From Diphasiastrum complanatum (taxonomy: Eukaryota > Streptophyta > Lycopodiopsida > Lycopodiales > Lycopodiaceae), in the NCBI GenBank assembly GCA_029204225.1, contig CM055096.1:76293521-76357520 (forward strand): a DNA stretch of 64,000 bases, in the 5' to 3' direction. Of this stretch, positions 25,880-37,912 are shown piece after piece. The stretch's first letter is position 1. Each line of letters opens with the position of its first letter. The notes beneath the pieces are model-generated. The model had not been told where the DNA came from and made no database searches. It saw only the letters and a list, made by a program, of their open reading frames with translations. A program made the translations under genes and the position numbers.

Positions 25880-27062
25880 AAATATGGTTGACCTTGGGGA
25901 TTCTCGATAATGCATCGGCGACCTCATTATCCTTTTCTAGGTGATGAAGTAACTGAAAATGGAAGGTGCTAAGATAGTTATCCCATTTTAGATGTTTTTC
26001 TCAAATTAATTGCTGGGTGAGAAAGTACCTAAGGCTTTGATGATCTGTTTTAACTAGGAAATCATTTTCTAGAAGATAGTGCTTCCATAACTTAAGGGCA
26101 TGAATAATGGCCAAAAGTTCTTTTTCATAAATGTCATACTGTACTTCTGCTCCTTGAAGTTGTCTACTTTCAAAGGCTATAGTATGACCTTCTTGGTTTA
26201 AGACTGCCCCAATACAGTCTAGACTTGCATCCACTTCCACAAAGAAAGGCTTGCGAAGGTCGGGAATGATAAGAACGGGTCCAGTGGTAAGGGCATGCTT
26301 CAGAGTATCAAAGGCATTTTGCTCTTTCTTATACCAGTGAAATTTTACCCTCTTCTTAGTGAGTTCATGTAGTGGTGAAGCTATATGAGCAAAATCGCGA
26401 ATAAATTTTCTATAATAGGAACATAAGCTTAGGAAAGACCAAACTTCATGAATATTTCTTGGCTTAGGCCAGTCTTGTATGGCTTTAATCTTTGAAAGGT
26501 CCATTTGGATTTCTTCCTTAGAAATCATATGTCCTAGAAAATGTATCTTTTCTAGGAAGAATTCACTTTTCTTTCCTTTTATGAGAAGTGAGTTTTCTTG
26601 TAGGGTTCTAAAGACAATATCTAGATGTCTTTTATGTTCTTCTTCATTTGCACCAAAGACTAAGATATCATCAAAGAATGTTCCTACAAAACATCTATGG
26701 AGTCAAAAGACTCGTTCCATCATTCTATTGAATGTTGCGGGAGCGTTAGTAAGACCAAATGGTACCAATAACAATTCATAAAGGCCAGAGTTAGTGCTAA
26801 AAGTAGTTTTATGGACATCTTCAGGTGCTACTCGGATTTGGTGGTATCCACTTGTCAAATCAATTCTACTAAACATACAAGATCCATTTATCCTATCCAT
26901 AATGTCATCTATTCTTGGAATAGGAAAACGGTTCTTAACTGTAATCTTGTTTAGAGCACGATAGTCCACACACATCCTAAAACGCCCATCTTTCTTTTGT
27001 ACCAAAAGTACAGGAGAGCAATAGGGAGAGTTATTGGGTTTTATCAGGCCTTTCTCTAACAA
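25880..27062 (-). pseudogene. Gypsy A reverse transcriptase and RNase H, copy 3
   Basis: Counterpart of 14042-15224 with the same two in-frame TGA codons (26703 and 26001). Confidence 0.92.
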
Positions 27063-27066
27063 GTCA

Positions 27067-27756
27067 TTAAGTAGAAATTTCTTCTTGTTGATAATGGCTT
27101 ACCCTATAGGGAGGTCTATTGGGTATGGAACTTCTAGGAATAATGTCTATCATATGATCTTCAGGCCTTTCAAGGGGTAAGGACTTTGGTAGCTCATCAG
27201 AAAAACAAGAAGAATACTTTAATAAAAAGTCTTTTCTATTATTGTCCAAAGAATGTGCATTTCCATCAACATCATCATCCATACTTTGAACAAACAACAA
27301 GTAAGAAAATACAGCTTTCTTTAGTTCTTTTGATACTTGAATATGGCTTACCAAAGGAATTGTTTCGCCACTTTGTCCTGCATGCACACTAATGTCTTTA
27401 CCTTTGTGCTTCCATGAAATCAAATGCTTATTGTAGTCCACCAGAGGGTTGTGCATTTTGTGCCAAGGCATGCCTAAGATTGCATCTACTCCCTGCAAAG
27501 GACCTACCATGAATTCTATAGGTTCATAGTAGTAAGAGATTTGGAGCTTAAGTTTTCCAATTACAGGATAAATGTTTGCATCACCATCAACAAAAACACC
27601 TTTAGCCTTAAGCATAGATTCGGAAAAAGAACCAACTCCTATCTCTTGTGCAAGCTTAAAAGAGATGAAATTATGAGAGGAGCCTGCATCAAAGAGAATT
27701 AGATAGAGTTTGTTATGGACTTGTCCCCATGTTTTGAGAAGATCATGGGTTTGCAT
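27067..27756 (-). pseudogene. Gypsy A aspartic protease and linker, copy 3
   Basis: Counterpart of 15229-15918. Two residues differ: TWGQVHN here against TWRQVHN, and QVSKELKKA against QVSKVLKKA. The DAG protease motif is unchanged. Confidence 0.87.
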
Positions 27757-28229
27757 TAGAGAAACTTAGAGCTCGATGAGGGCCATTGAAAAAGATGCTT
27801 TTTTATTTTTCTTTTCTTATTTTCGTTGCCATGTGGACCAATTGAAACCTTAGCTTCGGGGTTCTACGTTCCAAATATAAATAAAATAAAAACTTTTTAA
27901 ATATATTGTTGTTTCGTCAGGCAGCATGTGGAAATGCTATTAGTTGATGAGGCCTGCCCTTTCAGCTCATCACTGCCCGAAGAGACCCAAGAATATTGAA
28001 AATGAATATGACAGATGGTTGAGATGAGAAAATCGATGTACCATTAATGTATATGCATTGTCAAACCATGGTTAACAAGGATAACCAGAGTTAATTTGTG
28101 GCGCCAAATAGATCAGTGTTTCAAATTCAAAAAAAGCAACTGTGAGTATTAATATTTTTATACTTTGATTTTTGTCATTCATAGATATCTAATAGTAAAC
28201 TTGCCAATCTGATCATTTTTCTCTTGCAG
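27757..28229. other. Stretch between gypsy A and the unrecognised gene, copy 3
   Basis: Counterpart of 15919-16391, including the possible upstream exon and the intron ending CTCTTGCAG. Confidence 0.5.
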
Positions 28230-29232
28230 ATTTATATCCATCCAACATAGATGAGTGGGAGCCGAGTGGATCTTTAGCAGGTGTGTTAGATGTTATTCAC
28301 ACTGATATTGGACAGTTGCAATATCGAGGTAGAATTGCAAAAGATCTAGCTGATGGTGGAATTTTTTTTTATGAATCAATTTACATTCCTGATACAAAAG
28401 AAAATTTTGGACAAATAGTACCAATTCCATTACCTAGCTTTGAAAGTGATGAATGGATTGCGCTAGATGCTACAGTTTCAGAATCATTTCGTTGCAAGAT
28501 ATATAATGATGTAAAAAATTCATTAAAAATGAACACGAGATAAAAAACAGTCAGATTGAGTTGGTTTATTCCTTGAATATATTTGTGGATTTCTTTTCAA
28601 GTGTCAATGTACACAAAACCCCAACGATGTTTGTATGCAAAAATTTAACAAATAGTTTATTATCTGAACTTATGGATGAAGGCTGAGACAAAAGATCAGA
28701 TGGAGAAATAGAATGTAGAATTAAAATGTCTTCCATGTGCTTCCGTTATCAAATTGAAAAACAAATGTTGAGCTTATGCTTCCATTATCAAAGATGGAAA
28801 AAAAATAAAGGTAAATGGGTGCCACTCGATCAAGACTTGGAAGCCAGTGGACATTCAAAACGAAAAAATATTGAAATTATATACAATGATGTCGTTTTGA
28901 CATGTTGAGGTGGAAGAAGATTGGAGTCTAAACTACATCCGACGAGAACTATTGCTCCTACAAGATGATGTACTTTCAGACTTCAGATTCATTTTCAATG
29001 GTAAACTCGTAAGTAACTGTAAACACTCGATCTTTTGTGAATAGTTTCAATCAAAACTTTCTAATACAAACTCTGTACTAATTCTAACTAACTTTGTATG
29101 AATTTTATGCAGGTACATAAAGACATGAGCTCGAGATCAAATGCAGAGATATTGGCAAAGCAATCCAACTTATGGAAGAACATTGAGATTCACTATCAAC
29201 AAATACATGCCAATGTCTTTTTATCATTATAG
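28230..29232 (+). CDS. Unrecognised multi-exon gene, copy 3
   Basis: Counterpart of 16392-17394. The first open frame ends at 28543, the second block is 28678-29008, and the last exon is 29113-29232. Only two or three substitutions separate the copies (for example CCGACGAG here, CCGGCGAG in copy 2), and none opens or closes a frame. Its convergent neighbour here is the more complete C48-like gene. Confidence 0.5.
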
Positions 29233-29379
29233 AAAAATTGCATTCCATAATTAGATTATGGACACAAGCTGATTGTAAGAATCTATTGCGATATCAATAA
29301 AAAAAATCCATAAACGATTTGTTTACAAGTGAAATGATTGTATCTTTTTTTTTATGTCTCTCTATTTACAAATAGATCT

Positions 29380-30851
29380 CTATTTAGTCAATTTTTTTAT
29401 ATTTTCTATATCAGTATTAGGAATTGATAAAGCAACAGCTCCTTCTATAATCTCGCCCTCCTCTGTTTCGGGAAGGGCCTCAATGCCTTTTAAGGCAAGA
29501 GGAATATCAGCTACAAAATTGCCTTCCTCTGTATTAGGAAGGACTTTTATTCCTTTCTGATCATATAAAATAAGATCTGCATCCTGAACAACCTGAAAGG
29601 CTGTTAAGACAGGAGCAGCTTCTTTTTTAGGGCTCTCGATTGCAGCTGCAACACTTACACCGTACTGGCCATTTGTTCTGATCAACTCTTGCCGAAATCT
29701 ATATACATTATTAGGAGTATACGACTCAAGAGTGAACTGTCATCACAAAACACGAGAATCCGCAAATTACAAACAATGATATTAATAAAATATGAATCAA
29801 AATGAAATGAGCTACAAATGAATAGAATATTACCTTTTCAATATCTACATCCGTTTGTAGATTATACCATTCAAAAAATAGCTTCGTATTGTACAGGACA
29901 AACCATGCACAACTAAAAGCGTGATTTTGTTGTACACACTGCATATATAGAACGAAAATTAGTAATATTATGATAGAAATTTTATTTATGCTATGACGAT
30001 ACATTTGAATTAAAAAAGGAATACATGCATATTAGAGATAAATTGAATATACCTTGAGAGATTTAATGGTTATATCTCCAATTGAAGTTGTCGTTGTCAG
30101 TATTTTCCGAACGGCATCATGAAGTAGAGAATCAAATTCTCTATGTGTATTTGCAGCTGAGTTTAATTTTACACATAGAAAATTTGATATTCCCTCCTTA
30201 TTTATCTTTACAAAAAGAATGTTTAGGCTCCAATGCCGACTGCAACAACCAAGATACAAATATCATTAAATTCATATTTATAAAAAAATTCCGTTCTTAT
30301 TAAAGCAATGAGGCATGCAACAATCCAGATTAAAGCAACAAAAAGAAAAGAGCAATCCTTACTTATTTTCATATGGAATCAAATAAAATTTCGCCATAGG
30401 ACTGCACTCGATAAATAGCAGCCTTCTCAAAATTGGCTTCTTTTGCCTTTACCGCTCCCATGAAAAATGGACTAACTACAAAAACTGTACCATGGGAATT
30501 GAAACTAATACTATTCTGCAAAAAAGAAACTCCACCCTCTACTATTGCATTTGAAATTTTTGAGGTCTTATCTTTTAGCTCGGCACAAAATTTGGGACCT
30601 TATCTAAAGCTTCTACGTGTATCTGGAAGAAAAAAATCAAAAAAGTTACCGAGAAGATCAATTTTGTTAGCTAGGTAGGCCTCGTATTGATTATAGTGGT
30701 CAGAATAAAAAAAAACCTGGGATGGATTGTATGGAATTCTCATAAAAACATTATGTACAGGAGCATAAACAGAAGTGAAAAGAATATTTATAGATTTCTC
30801 TATTATTCTGTCTAGCTCCTCTTGTGTAATCAACACTTTTGGTGATGAAAC
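29380..30851 (-). CDS. Ulp1-like (C48) cysteine protease gene, 5'-truncated
   Basis: Four exons join in frame on the minus strand with GT-AG introns: 30401-30363, 30239-30053, 29938-29834 and 29736-29380. The joined protein contains FYLIPYENNRHWSL (the His-Trp of the C48 active site), then VQQNHAFSCAWFVLYNTK, matching the Gln and catalytic Cys region of Ulp1/SENP deSUMOylating proteases. Where family members have an Asp after the His block, I see Asn (CVKLNS). The usual DCG around the Cys is SCA. The last exon is a Pro/Glu-rich tail. Further coding sequence lies at 30851-30617 (SPKVLITQEELDRIIEKS), but I could not join it in frame. It begins exactly at a gypsy A LTR end, so the gene is broken. 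Ulp1-like genes are common both as host genes and as cargo of plant transposons (some MULEs and CACTA elements); I cannot tell which this is. Confidence 0.72.
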
Positions 30852-31110
30852 CTGCACCAAGGCCAAATATATATACAATGGTTTGGGAAGATGGATTCTT
30901 GAATCTTTACATCAATCAGATGTTAACAAATTTTGGATCTTAAAGAATCTCATACAAAGAAAAGTGGTTTCTTATGACATGCAAAAGCTTACTGATCAAG
31001 AATGGAACATGCATAGGCATTCGACATTAGATGGCATGACATGCATGAATCAAATCTGACATGGAAGCTTCAAATCCAATATGCAAAATCATTAGGCTAG
31101 GGATGGTATG

Positions 31111-31220
31111 ACATGCAAGCTCTAGTTCCGACATGCAAGCTTCAAATCATACATGCAAGTTCCCAAATTAAACATGCAAGTTCCAAATCAAAGATGCAAA
31201 TTCCAAATCAAACATGCAAA
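31111..31220. repeat. 20-bp tandem repeat in LTR
   Basis: Five to six units of a 20-bp pattern such as ACATGCAAGTTCCAAATCAA, at 31111, 31131, 31151, 31172, 31192 and 31212. It is absent from the LTR at 5286. Confidence 0.85.
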
Positions 31221-31314
31221 GCCTTCAGGATATGGATGGTGTGACATGCATGGCCATCCGGTTATGGATGGTGTGACATGCATGGCCATCCAGGCTATGG
31301 ATGGTGAGTAAGTT

Positions 31315-31342
31315 TGAGAGAGAGAGAGAGAGAGAGAGAGAG
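31315..31342. repeat. Short (GA)n tract, LTR homologue
   Basis: Fourteen GA units at the position of the 146-bp tract of the complete LTR. It shows that the GA site is an ancestral LTR feature that later expanded, or contracted here. Confidence 0.95.
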
Positions 31343-31582
31343 TGACTTTGTGGTGTGTGGTTCCAAAATGATTCCAATCCAAGCTTGATAGATCCTCCTT
31401 ATGCCATAGCTCCAAGCTCTCTTCCAAGCACCTACACACATAGAAGCAAGAACAAGAGACAAACCAAAAATGAAAAGGAGATGAATCATGAGGAAGAGGG
31501 GCGAGTTACTCCTTTTATAGAGAATGTGTAGCCTTGAGGGAGTGGCTGAGGTGTCCAAAATAAGTGTGAGAGGTGTAAGGGA

Positions 31583-32377
31583 TGTTGAAAATAAAAATCA
31601 TCTATCTTGACTTTAGGCTTGCTACAAACTTTTTACTATGCAAGTATGTTGTTTCATAAATGTAAATGCCAAATCTGGCCTAGATGGAACTCGAGCTATA
31701 TGGGTTTCACATGTCTAGTTGGTAGAATACAACTTGCATATAGATTATAGACTTAGAAATAGCATTAATATGCTTGTAGAATTTCGTGGCATATCACATG
31801 CATTTATTGTAAGTGATCCATAGTGACATGCAAGGCATGCACAAAGTGAAATGGACACGTGCATGATGATTTGTACAATTCTAGTTAGAAATAGGACACT
31901 TGGTAAAATTAGGTAGAGATATCTGCATGAGATGTGACAAATGTCACTTAGACTCTAGTTTTCACTTTAGATGTGATTGAAAGGTGGCTGGATGTGGTTC
32001 TACCTTGAGCTACCTCAAACTCCATAAATATGTGTAGCTATTCTCATAATTTCTGATGAAGATCCAAAGCTTTGTAGCTATTCCATGCCATTTTGGATCT
32101 ATACCATATTTTGCTTGAATATCTCTCTGTCTTTCTCTCTCTAACTCGTGTTGAGGCTAATGCTCGTACACTAAAATTCTTGTACTTGTACTCTCTTGAA
32201 AGTAAAGCTATCATTCTCCGATTCTTAGCATGCTAGATTGTGGTTAAGCCATTAAATTCTGTACTAGATCTTGCTATTCAATCTAGAATCAGGTTATTGT
32301 GCTAATCATAAAGGTTAATAAGATCAATCATACTTGTGGATCATTCCCACACGTGTGAACATTCTGAAATTTTGTCA
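31583..32377 (+). mobile_element. Copia D 5' LTR
   Basis: 795 bp, starting TGTTGAAAATAAAAATC and ending GAAATTTTGTCA immediately before the primer site. It contains a possible TATA-like CATAAATATG near 32022. The five bases before it (AGGGA) would be one half of a target duplication. The 3' LTR was not found. Confidence 0.85.
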
Positions 32378-32390
32378 TGGTATCAGAGCC
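32378..32390 (+). promoter_or_regulatory. Copia D primer-binding site
   Basis: TGGTATCAGAGCC directly after the LTR, complementary to the 3' end of initiator methionine tRNA as in most plant copia elements. Confidence 0.93.
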
Positions 32391-33144
32391 AAATTAAGCT
32401 TTGCATGCTAACATCTCTTATTGTTCAAGAATTTGAGAGCTAATTCAAGCAAAAAAGCAGTTAATCACTTTTCTTTACCTTTCTCTGAAAAGCGTTTGGA
32501 TTAAAGTGGATAGAAACTGAATTTTCAGGTCTGAATAGTATTGAACGGAATTCTGGAATTCCGCACATGTGAAAATCAGTGATTTTCAGTCCCTTCTATT
32601 TCCTTGCTAGTTGGTCCAAATATAGTGGCATTATAGGTTGATGGAAAGCTTATGAAGAGTAATTTCCATAGACATTGATACCAAATCAATCTGATGTGTC
32701 TATCAAGAGTTATAAGCTCTTAAAGAGGGTAGGGAGAGGTTCAAAATCCGAGTGACCACTTTTTGATTTGATTCAATCTTGCTTGGTTCTGAATCCATTG
32801 TTTTAAGCATCCTACACAAGAAACTGAAGATCAAGACTAAGTTTGATGTAATTGAATACCTTTGAGCCTTCTAAGTATCATTAGTGTTTTCTTTTGAAGC
32901 ATCTAACACGTGCCAAAAGTAGGATTCAAACTTGTCTAAGTGCCTCAATCCATTTTGAGAGACTGATCTAGAAAATCTTGTTTTGTGAAATATTTGAGAT
33001 CTATCTCAAATACAGTTGCAAGTTTTTCACATAGAAAGGTAGTACATCCTTGAAAATACCTATAGTGGAAGAGAGCAGCAACATTAAGTCTGATTGGAAC
33101 AAGCTCAAACATATTATGTCCAATAACTAAGAAGTCTTCACATT
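32391..33144 (+). other. Copia D untranslated leader
   Basis: No open frame of note between the primer site and the gag ATG at 33145. Confidence 0.6.
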
Positions 33145-34416
33145 ATGGCATATGTGGGAGAATATCTCCTAGAAGCAGGTGAAAGACTAAGTACCTCTAA
33201 TTACTCAATTTGGAAGGTTAGAATGGAGTCTATTTTGATACTCCAGGATGTTATGGACATAGTACTTGGTATTAAGGAGGAGCCTCAAGCACAGCTTGAA
33301 ATACCAAAGTACAAGAAGAGAGCTAGAATGGCTCTACATTTCATTAAGATGAATGTATCTAATAAAATTCTGAGAGAAATAGGATCTTGCACCACTGCCA
33401 AAGATGCTTGAGATGCACTTCAGTCCATCTATGAAGGAAAGAATACTTCTAGAATACTCACTCTTAGGAATCTGATTTTCCAAAGTTTTCAAAGAAGTGA
33501 GGAGAGTGCATCAAACTATGTTCTGAGAGTAAAAGATCTTCATAGGGAGCTTTCTTGTATTGGTGTTACAATTAACCAAGATGAGCTAGTACAAGTCATT
33601 TTAAATGGCTTGAAAGATGACTATGATAATCTTGTTCAATCCTTTGCCATTAAGGAGGAGTTGCCTAATTTAGAAACTCTCCAAGGAATTCTCATCTCTG
33701 AAGAAGCTAGGCAAAGTTATAAACTTTCTAGGATGAACAAACTCGAGCATATTGGAAGTGACAAAGTCCTCTTTGTCAAATACAAGCATAAAGGAAGGAT
33801 CAAGAACCAGTTTTCTCAAACATTCAACAAAGACAAAGATGGCGAAGAAGATGACTCATCTCATCCTTCTACTTCAAAGATTGAAGAAGAAGAAAGTCAA
33901 GTGTTTCTTTTGTGGCAAGAAGGGGCACTATGCCTCTAATTGCTTCAAGAAGAAAAACCAACTCAAGCAAGCAAATCTCTCCAAAGAGATTGAAGAAGAT
34001 TTTGTTGCAAGTGATGGAGAAGGATCACTCATGGTGTCAAGTTTTTCTTCATCACCTTTCAAAAAAGATGGAGCTTCGTACATAGATAGTGGAGCTTCTT
34101 CACATATGTGCTGTTCAAAGGAGTCTTTTGACTCAATTGTACCTTACAAAGGACTTAAAAGATCTATTTATAGTGCAAATGATCATGATTGCTCTATTGA
34201 AGGAATTGGCAACATTCCATTGAAACTTGCTTCTTCTAAAGTTCTTGCACTTTCCAATCTTTTTGTTCCTAAGCTTACAAAGAACTTGATTAGTGTTGGA
34301 AAGTTGCTTGATAGTGGTTGTGATGTGAAGTTCAATTCCAATACTTGCTAATGGATCTAGATATGGTGGAATCTTCAAATTGAATTCTTATGAGAATGCA
34401 AACTTTTGTGAAGTTG
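33145..34416 (+). pseudogene. Copia D gag and protease
   Basis: gag starts MAYVGEYLLEAGERLSTSNY and continues through YSIWKVRMESIL and the UBN2-type region (ILTLRNLIFQSFQRSEESAS). A TGA replaces a Trp codon at 33409. A frame change near 33890, in an A/G-rich run, leads to the zinc knuckle CFFCGKKGHYASNC and then the protease motif YIDSGASSHM. A second break near 34350 precedes GSRYGGIFKLNSYENANF. The coding sequence ends at 34416, where the truncated LTR of copia E begins; integrase resumes at 37913. Confidence 0.88.
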
Positions 34417-34704
34417 CTTCTCCTACTTTGAGTTGAATTGGAGTTGTGGATCCACCTCTCAAGCTATCTAGACTTATTCAAGCCACCTCACTATGTTTAA
34501 TTGTGCCACCTAGTCTTTTCATGCATTAAATGTGGCATGTAAAGTACAAATGGCAATTCCTATGGTAGCTCGAGTTTCTACTTCTACCTACCTTGAATAT
34601 TTTATTCTAAGATGGGTCTTTACTAAGCCAAAAGAGCTAAATTCATCTTTGGCATTTTTAGGACCCATACTCACAACATTAGATAGATTTTCAATATTTT
34701 GACA
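34417..34704 (-). mobile_element. Copia E 3' LTR, truncated
   Basis: Matches 37623-37912 of the 5' LTR and starts (minus sense) TGTCAAAATATTG at 34704. About 320 bp of the LTR's 3' part are missing, and the break joins copia D coding sequence. Confidence 0.87.
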
Positions 34705-34716
34705 CTCCTCCTAAAA
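34705..34716 (-). promoter_or_regulatory. Copia E polypurine tract
   Basis: The minus strand reads TTTTTAGGAGGAG immediately before the LTR's TG, the expected plus-strand priming site. Confidence 0.8.
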
Positions 34717-34740
34717 ATGTATCTAATGTGGATCAAGCAT

Positions 34741-35301
34741 TGATCTTGAGATAAGACCAAGATTAGACCTATGCTTTGAGAAGGCACTTTTGCAAAGTGG
34801 CTTTGTGAGAAGATCAGCAATACACTAGTCACTAAGCACAGATCCTAATGAAAGTAGAAAGTTGTTGAGTCTTGAATACCATGATCTAGGTGCTTGCTTT
34901 AAGCCATAAAGACTTCTAAATAGCAAACACACTTTAGATTTATCCTTGATAAATCCTTGAGGCTGTTCCATGTATATGTCCTCCTCAAGATAGCCATTCA
35001 AAAAAGCGTTGGAGACATCAAGTTGAACTAGTTTCCACTTAAAAAATAAGGCAAGATAGATTATGATTCTTATTGTCACCATCTTTGCTATAAGAGCAAA
35101 GGTTTCTTCATAGTCAAGGCCATATATTTGTGCAAAGCCTTTAGCACATAATCTTGCCTTGTACTTGTTGATGGAGCCATCATGATTGTACTTGATCTTG
35201 AACACCCACTTGCATCCAATGATATGTATGTTAGGTGGTGGATCGACTAGCTCCCATGTGTGGTTGGTGATCAAGGCATCATATTCAATCTTCATGGCCA
35301 C
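34741..35301 (-). pseudogene. Copia E reverse transcriptase, internally deleted
   Basis: RT N-terminal part with NHTWELVDPP, GCKWVFKIKYNHDG, KARLCAKGFAQ, LDYEETFA, LVQLDVSNAFLNGYL and LYGLKQAPRSWYSRL. It stops at LSLGSVLSD. The YVDD box and nearly all RNase H are deleted. Only the RNase H tail (ADLLTKPLCKSAFSKH) remains, at 34741-34824. Confidence 0.9.
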
Positions 35302-36460
35302 ATAACACTCCCTGGTATTGAGGGCTTATTGACATCTTTGGGCTCCTCATGAGAAACAAAATAAGCATAAGTGGAATCAAGATCCACTTGTTTTCCTCTG
35401 TCATCATAAGTGAGCCTCTTGGGCTCGGATCTCTCTCTCATGGATCTTCTAGGAGTGAAAATCCGAGGACTTCCATCTTCAAATCTCAACTCCTCCATAT
35501 GTTGATTGTCTTCAATAACAATAGGTGATAGATTTTGAGGTTTCTTGATCTCATCCCCTCCAAGCTTGGACTTTTCTTCTTCATGAAACACTACATCTCT
35601 ACTATCAATTACTTTAGAGGTAGAGAGCATGTAGATTCGATAGGCTTTCTTGTTGGATGAATATCCAACCATTACTCCTTTGCTTGCACAAGGATCATCC
35701 TTCTTTCTCGTTTCCAAGGGAATATGGACAAAGCATTTGCATCCAAATACTCTAAGGTGTTCAACCTTAGGTTTCTTCAAATAAAGTGCTTCATATGGTA
35801 ACTTTCCTCCAAGTGCTACATGAGGGAGTCTATTGCAAAGATAGTTTGAACAATTGATAGCCTCACCCCAAAAAAGAATCTAATGGTTTTGGCACATTCA
35901 CACAGTGTTCTATTCTTTCTTTCAGCCACCCCATTTTGAGATGGTGTATATGCACAAGAAAACTCTCTTTTAATGCCTTCAAGCTCACAATAATCATGAA
36001 ATTTATTGGAAGTGTACTCACCACCTCCATCACTTCTAAGAATCTTGATTTTGTAACAAAATTGCTTTTCAACTAGAGCTTTGAACTTTAGGAAATAGTC
36101 AAACACCATCGACTTTGAAGCTAGAAGATATACCCAAGTAAATCTAGTTAAATCATCAATGAAAGTTACAAAGCAAGTAGCACCACCCTTGCTCTTTGAA
36201 GATGAGAAGTGCACATCCAAGTGTATGAGCTCCAATGGATGTGTAGTCTTGATAGATGACTTTGAAAAAGGCTTCTTATGAGACTTAGATATGGCACAAG
36301 CCTCACGTGGCTTGAAATTCTTGGAGATAAGATTAGGCAAGCCAATAGCTTTGGCTTTCTTGACCATGGACACCATAGAATTATAGTTAGGATGTCCCAA
36401 CCTTCTATGCCACAGTTCCTCCAAAGACATATGAGTAGCAAAAGCACTATCACAAGAGTT
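35302..36460 (-). pseudogene. Copia E integrase
   Basis: The pre-integrase HHCC domain is visible as LWHRRLGHPNYNSM, then REACAISKSHKKPF. The catalytic core follows with Asp in ELIHLDVHF, Asp in LRSDGGGEY and Glu in NGVAERKNRT. The C-terminal part (LRVFGCKCFVHIP, GYSSNKKAYRIY, DSRDVVFHEE) leads into a linker to RT. The frame breaks near 35800. Confidence 0.9.
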
Positions 36461-36484
36461 AGCATACTCTTTGGGATCAAGCTT

Positions 36485-37260
36485 TTAGATTCCACCATAT
36501 CTAGACCCAAATGCAAGGATCTCATCATGCTTCTTGATTGTACATGTATCAACATTGAAATTCACATCTAGTCCACTATCAAACAATTGCCCAACACTAA
36601 TAAGATTTTTTGTTAACTTGGGAACAAAAAGTACATTAGACAGAGAAAGAACTTTTGATGAAGAAAGCTTTAAGGGAATGGTCCCTATGCCTTCAATAGC
36701 ACACTCGTGATCATTTGCTGTGTAGGTGGACTTCTTGGCTCCTTCATAAGGTGACATGGATGAAAAAGAATACTTGGAGCTACACATATCTGAGGAAGCT
36801 CCACTGTCGATATACCACGAACCATCCTTCTTGAAAGGTGATGAAGAAAAACTCGAGACCATAAGAGATCCCTCTCCATCACTTGCATGAGCATCTTCCT
36901 TTTCTTCATTAAAAATGTTGGCTTGCTTTAATTGACTCTTCTTCTTGAAGCAATTGGTGGCAATATGCCCCTTCTTGCCGCAAAAGAAACACTTGTTGTT
37001 TTTCTTCTTCTTCTTGGATGTGGAAGCTTGAGAGGACTCATTCTCTTCTCCTTTCTCCTTGGAAATAAGATTGTTCTTGCTTGAAGAGGATTGATTCTTA
37101 CTTCTTGTCTTGTGCTTGTCTTTGGTAAAGAGAGCTTTACCATCAATGTTGAGAGGCAGTCTCTCCATTTTCAAGAGTTTATACTCTTGTCTTGATTCTT
37201 CAGAAATGAGCACACTTTGGATAGCTTCCAAACTTGGTAGCTCCTCCTTAATGGCATAAA
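36485..37260 (-). pseudogene. Copia E gag (3' part) and protease
   Basis: Begins near EELPSLEAIQSVLISEES only about 30 bp from the primer site, so the N-terminal ~two thirds of gag are deleted. The zinc knuckle CFFCGKKGHIATNC and protease YIDSGASSDM follow, then VLFVPKLTKNLISVGQL. It is closely related to copia D. Confidence 0.9.
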
Positions 37261-37286
37261 TTAGATTTGCTTGTAAAACTTAGGTA

Positions 37287-37299
37287 GGCTCTGATACCA
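37287..37299 (-). promoter_or_regulatory. Copia E primer-binding site
   Basis: GGCTCTGATACCA on the plus strand, the complement of the tRNA-iMet-type primer site, next to the 5' LTR end at 37300. Confidence 0.92.
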
Positions 37300-37912
37300 T
37301 GCTGAATTCATACGTGTGGGATGCCCTACACATGTATTTTTTATCTCCTAAGCCCAAGAATACCATAAAGATCAGACTATCATTGGTTGTCAATAGGAAA
37401 GCTGATCATACAAGCAATATTATTGTGTTACAAGCAAAATCTGTCAACAAAACATAAAACTAAGCATCATAAATGCCTCTACTCAGCTAGAGAGAGAAAA
37501 TAGCAAGTACCAAACTCGTGGAGAGAGAGAGGGCACAAAGAGCTTGTCTCCAAATTTGCATTACACACAAATTTCATCATTTTCTCAATGAGAGTACATC
37601 ACATATATATAGATCCATGGACTCTTCTCCTACTTTGAGTTGAATTGGAGTTGTGGATCCACCTCTCAAGCTATCTAGACTTATTCAAGCCATCTCACTA
37701 TGTCTAATTGTGCCACCTAGTCTTTTCATGCATTAAATGTGGCATGTAAAGTACAAATGGAAAGTCCTATGGTAGCTCAAGTTTCTACTTCTACCTACCT
37801 TGAATATTTTATTCTAAGATGGGTCTTTACTAAGCCAAAAGAGCTCAATTCATCTTTGGCATTTTTAGGACCCATACTCACAACATTAGATAGATTTTTC
37901 AATATTTTGACA
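37300..37912 (-). mobile_element. Copia E 5' LTR
   Basis: 613 bp, beginning (minus sense) TGTCAAAATATTG at 37912 and ending CA at 37300. Copia D integrase resumes immediately to the right. Confidence 0.88.

Larger units (their letters stand above)
30853..31582 (-). mobile_element. Diverged gypsy A LTR, truncated
   Basis: Aligns with 5286-5965 of the complete LTR, starting TG and including the ~33-bp repeats, a GA tract and the TATAAAAGGAG box. It carries ~155 bp of extra 20-bp repeats and many substitutions, so it is an older copy than those in the array. The left end abuts C48-like coding sequence. The right end is cut by copia D at 31583, and the missing right half of the LTR is not found beyond that element. 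Confidence 0.83.

Noticed and set aside
30853-31582. Taking this LTR as the 5' LTR paired with 5286-6729 for one gypsy A element
   Set aside because: The neighbouring internal side is C48-like coding sequence, not a primer site; the two LTRs are strongly diverged, whereas the array copies are nearly identical; and no target duplication matches.
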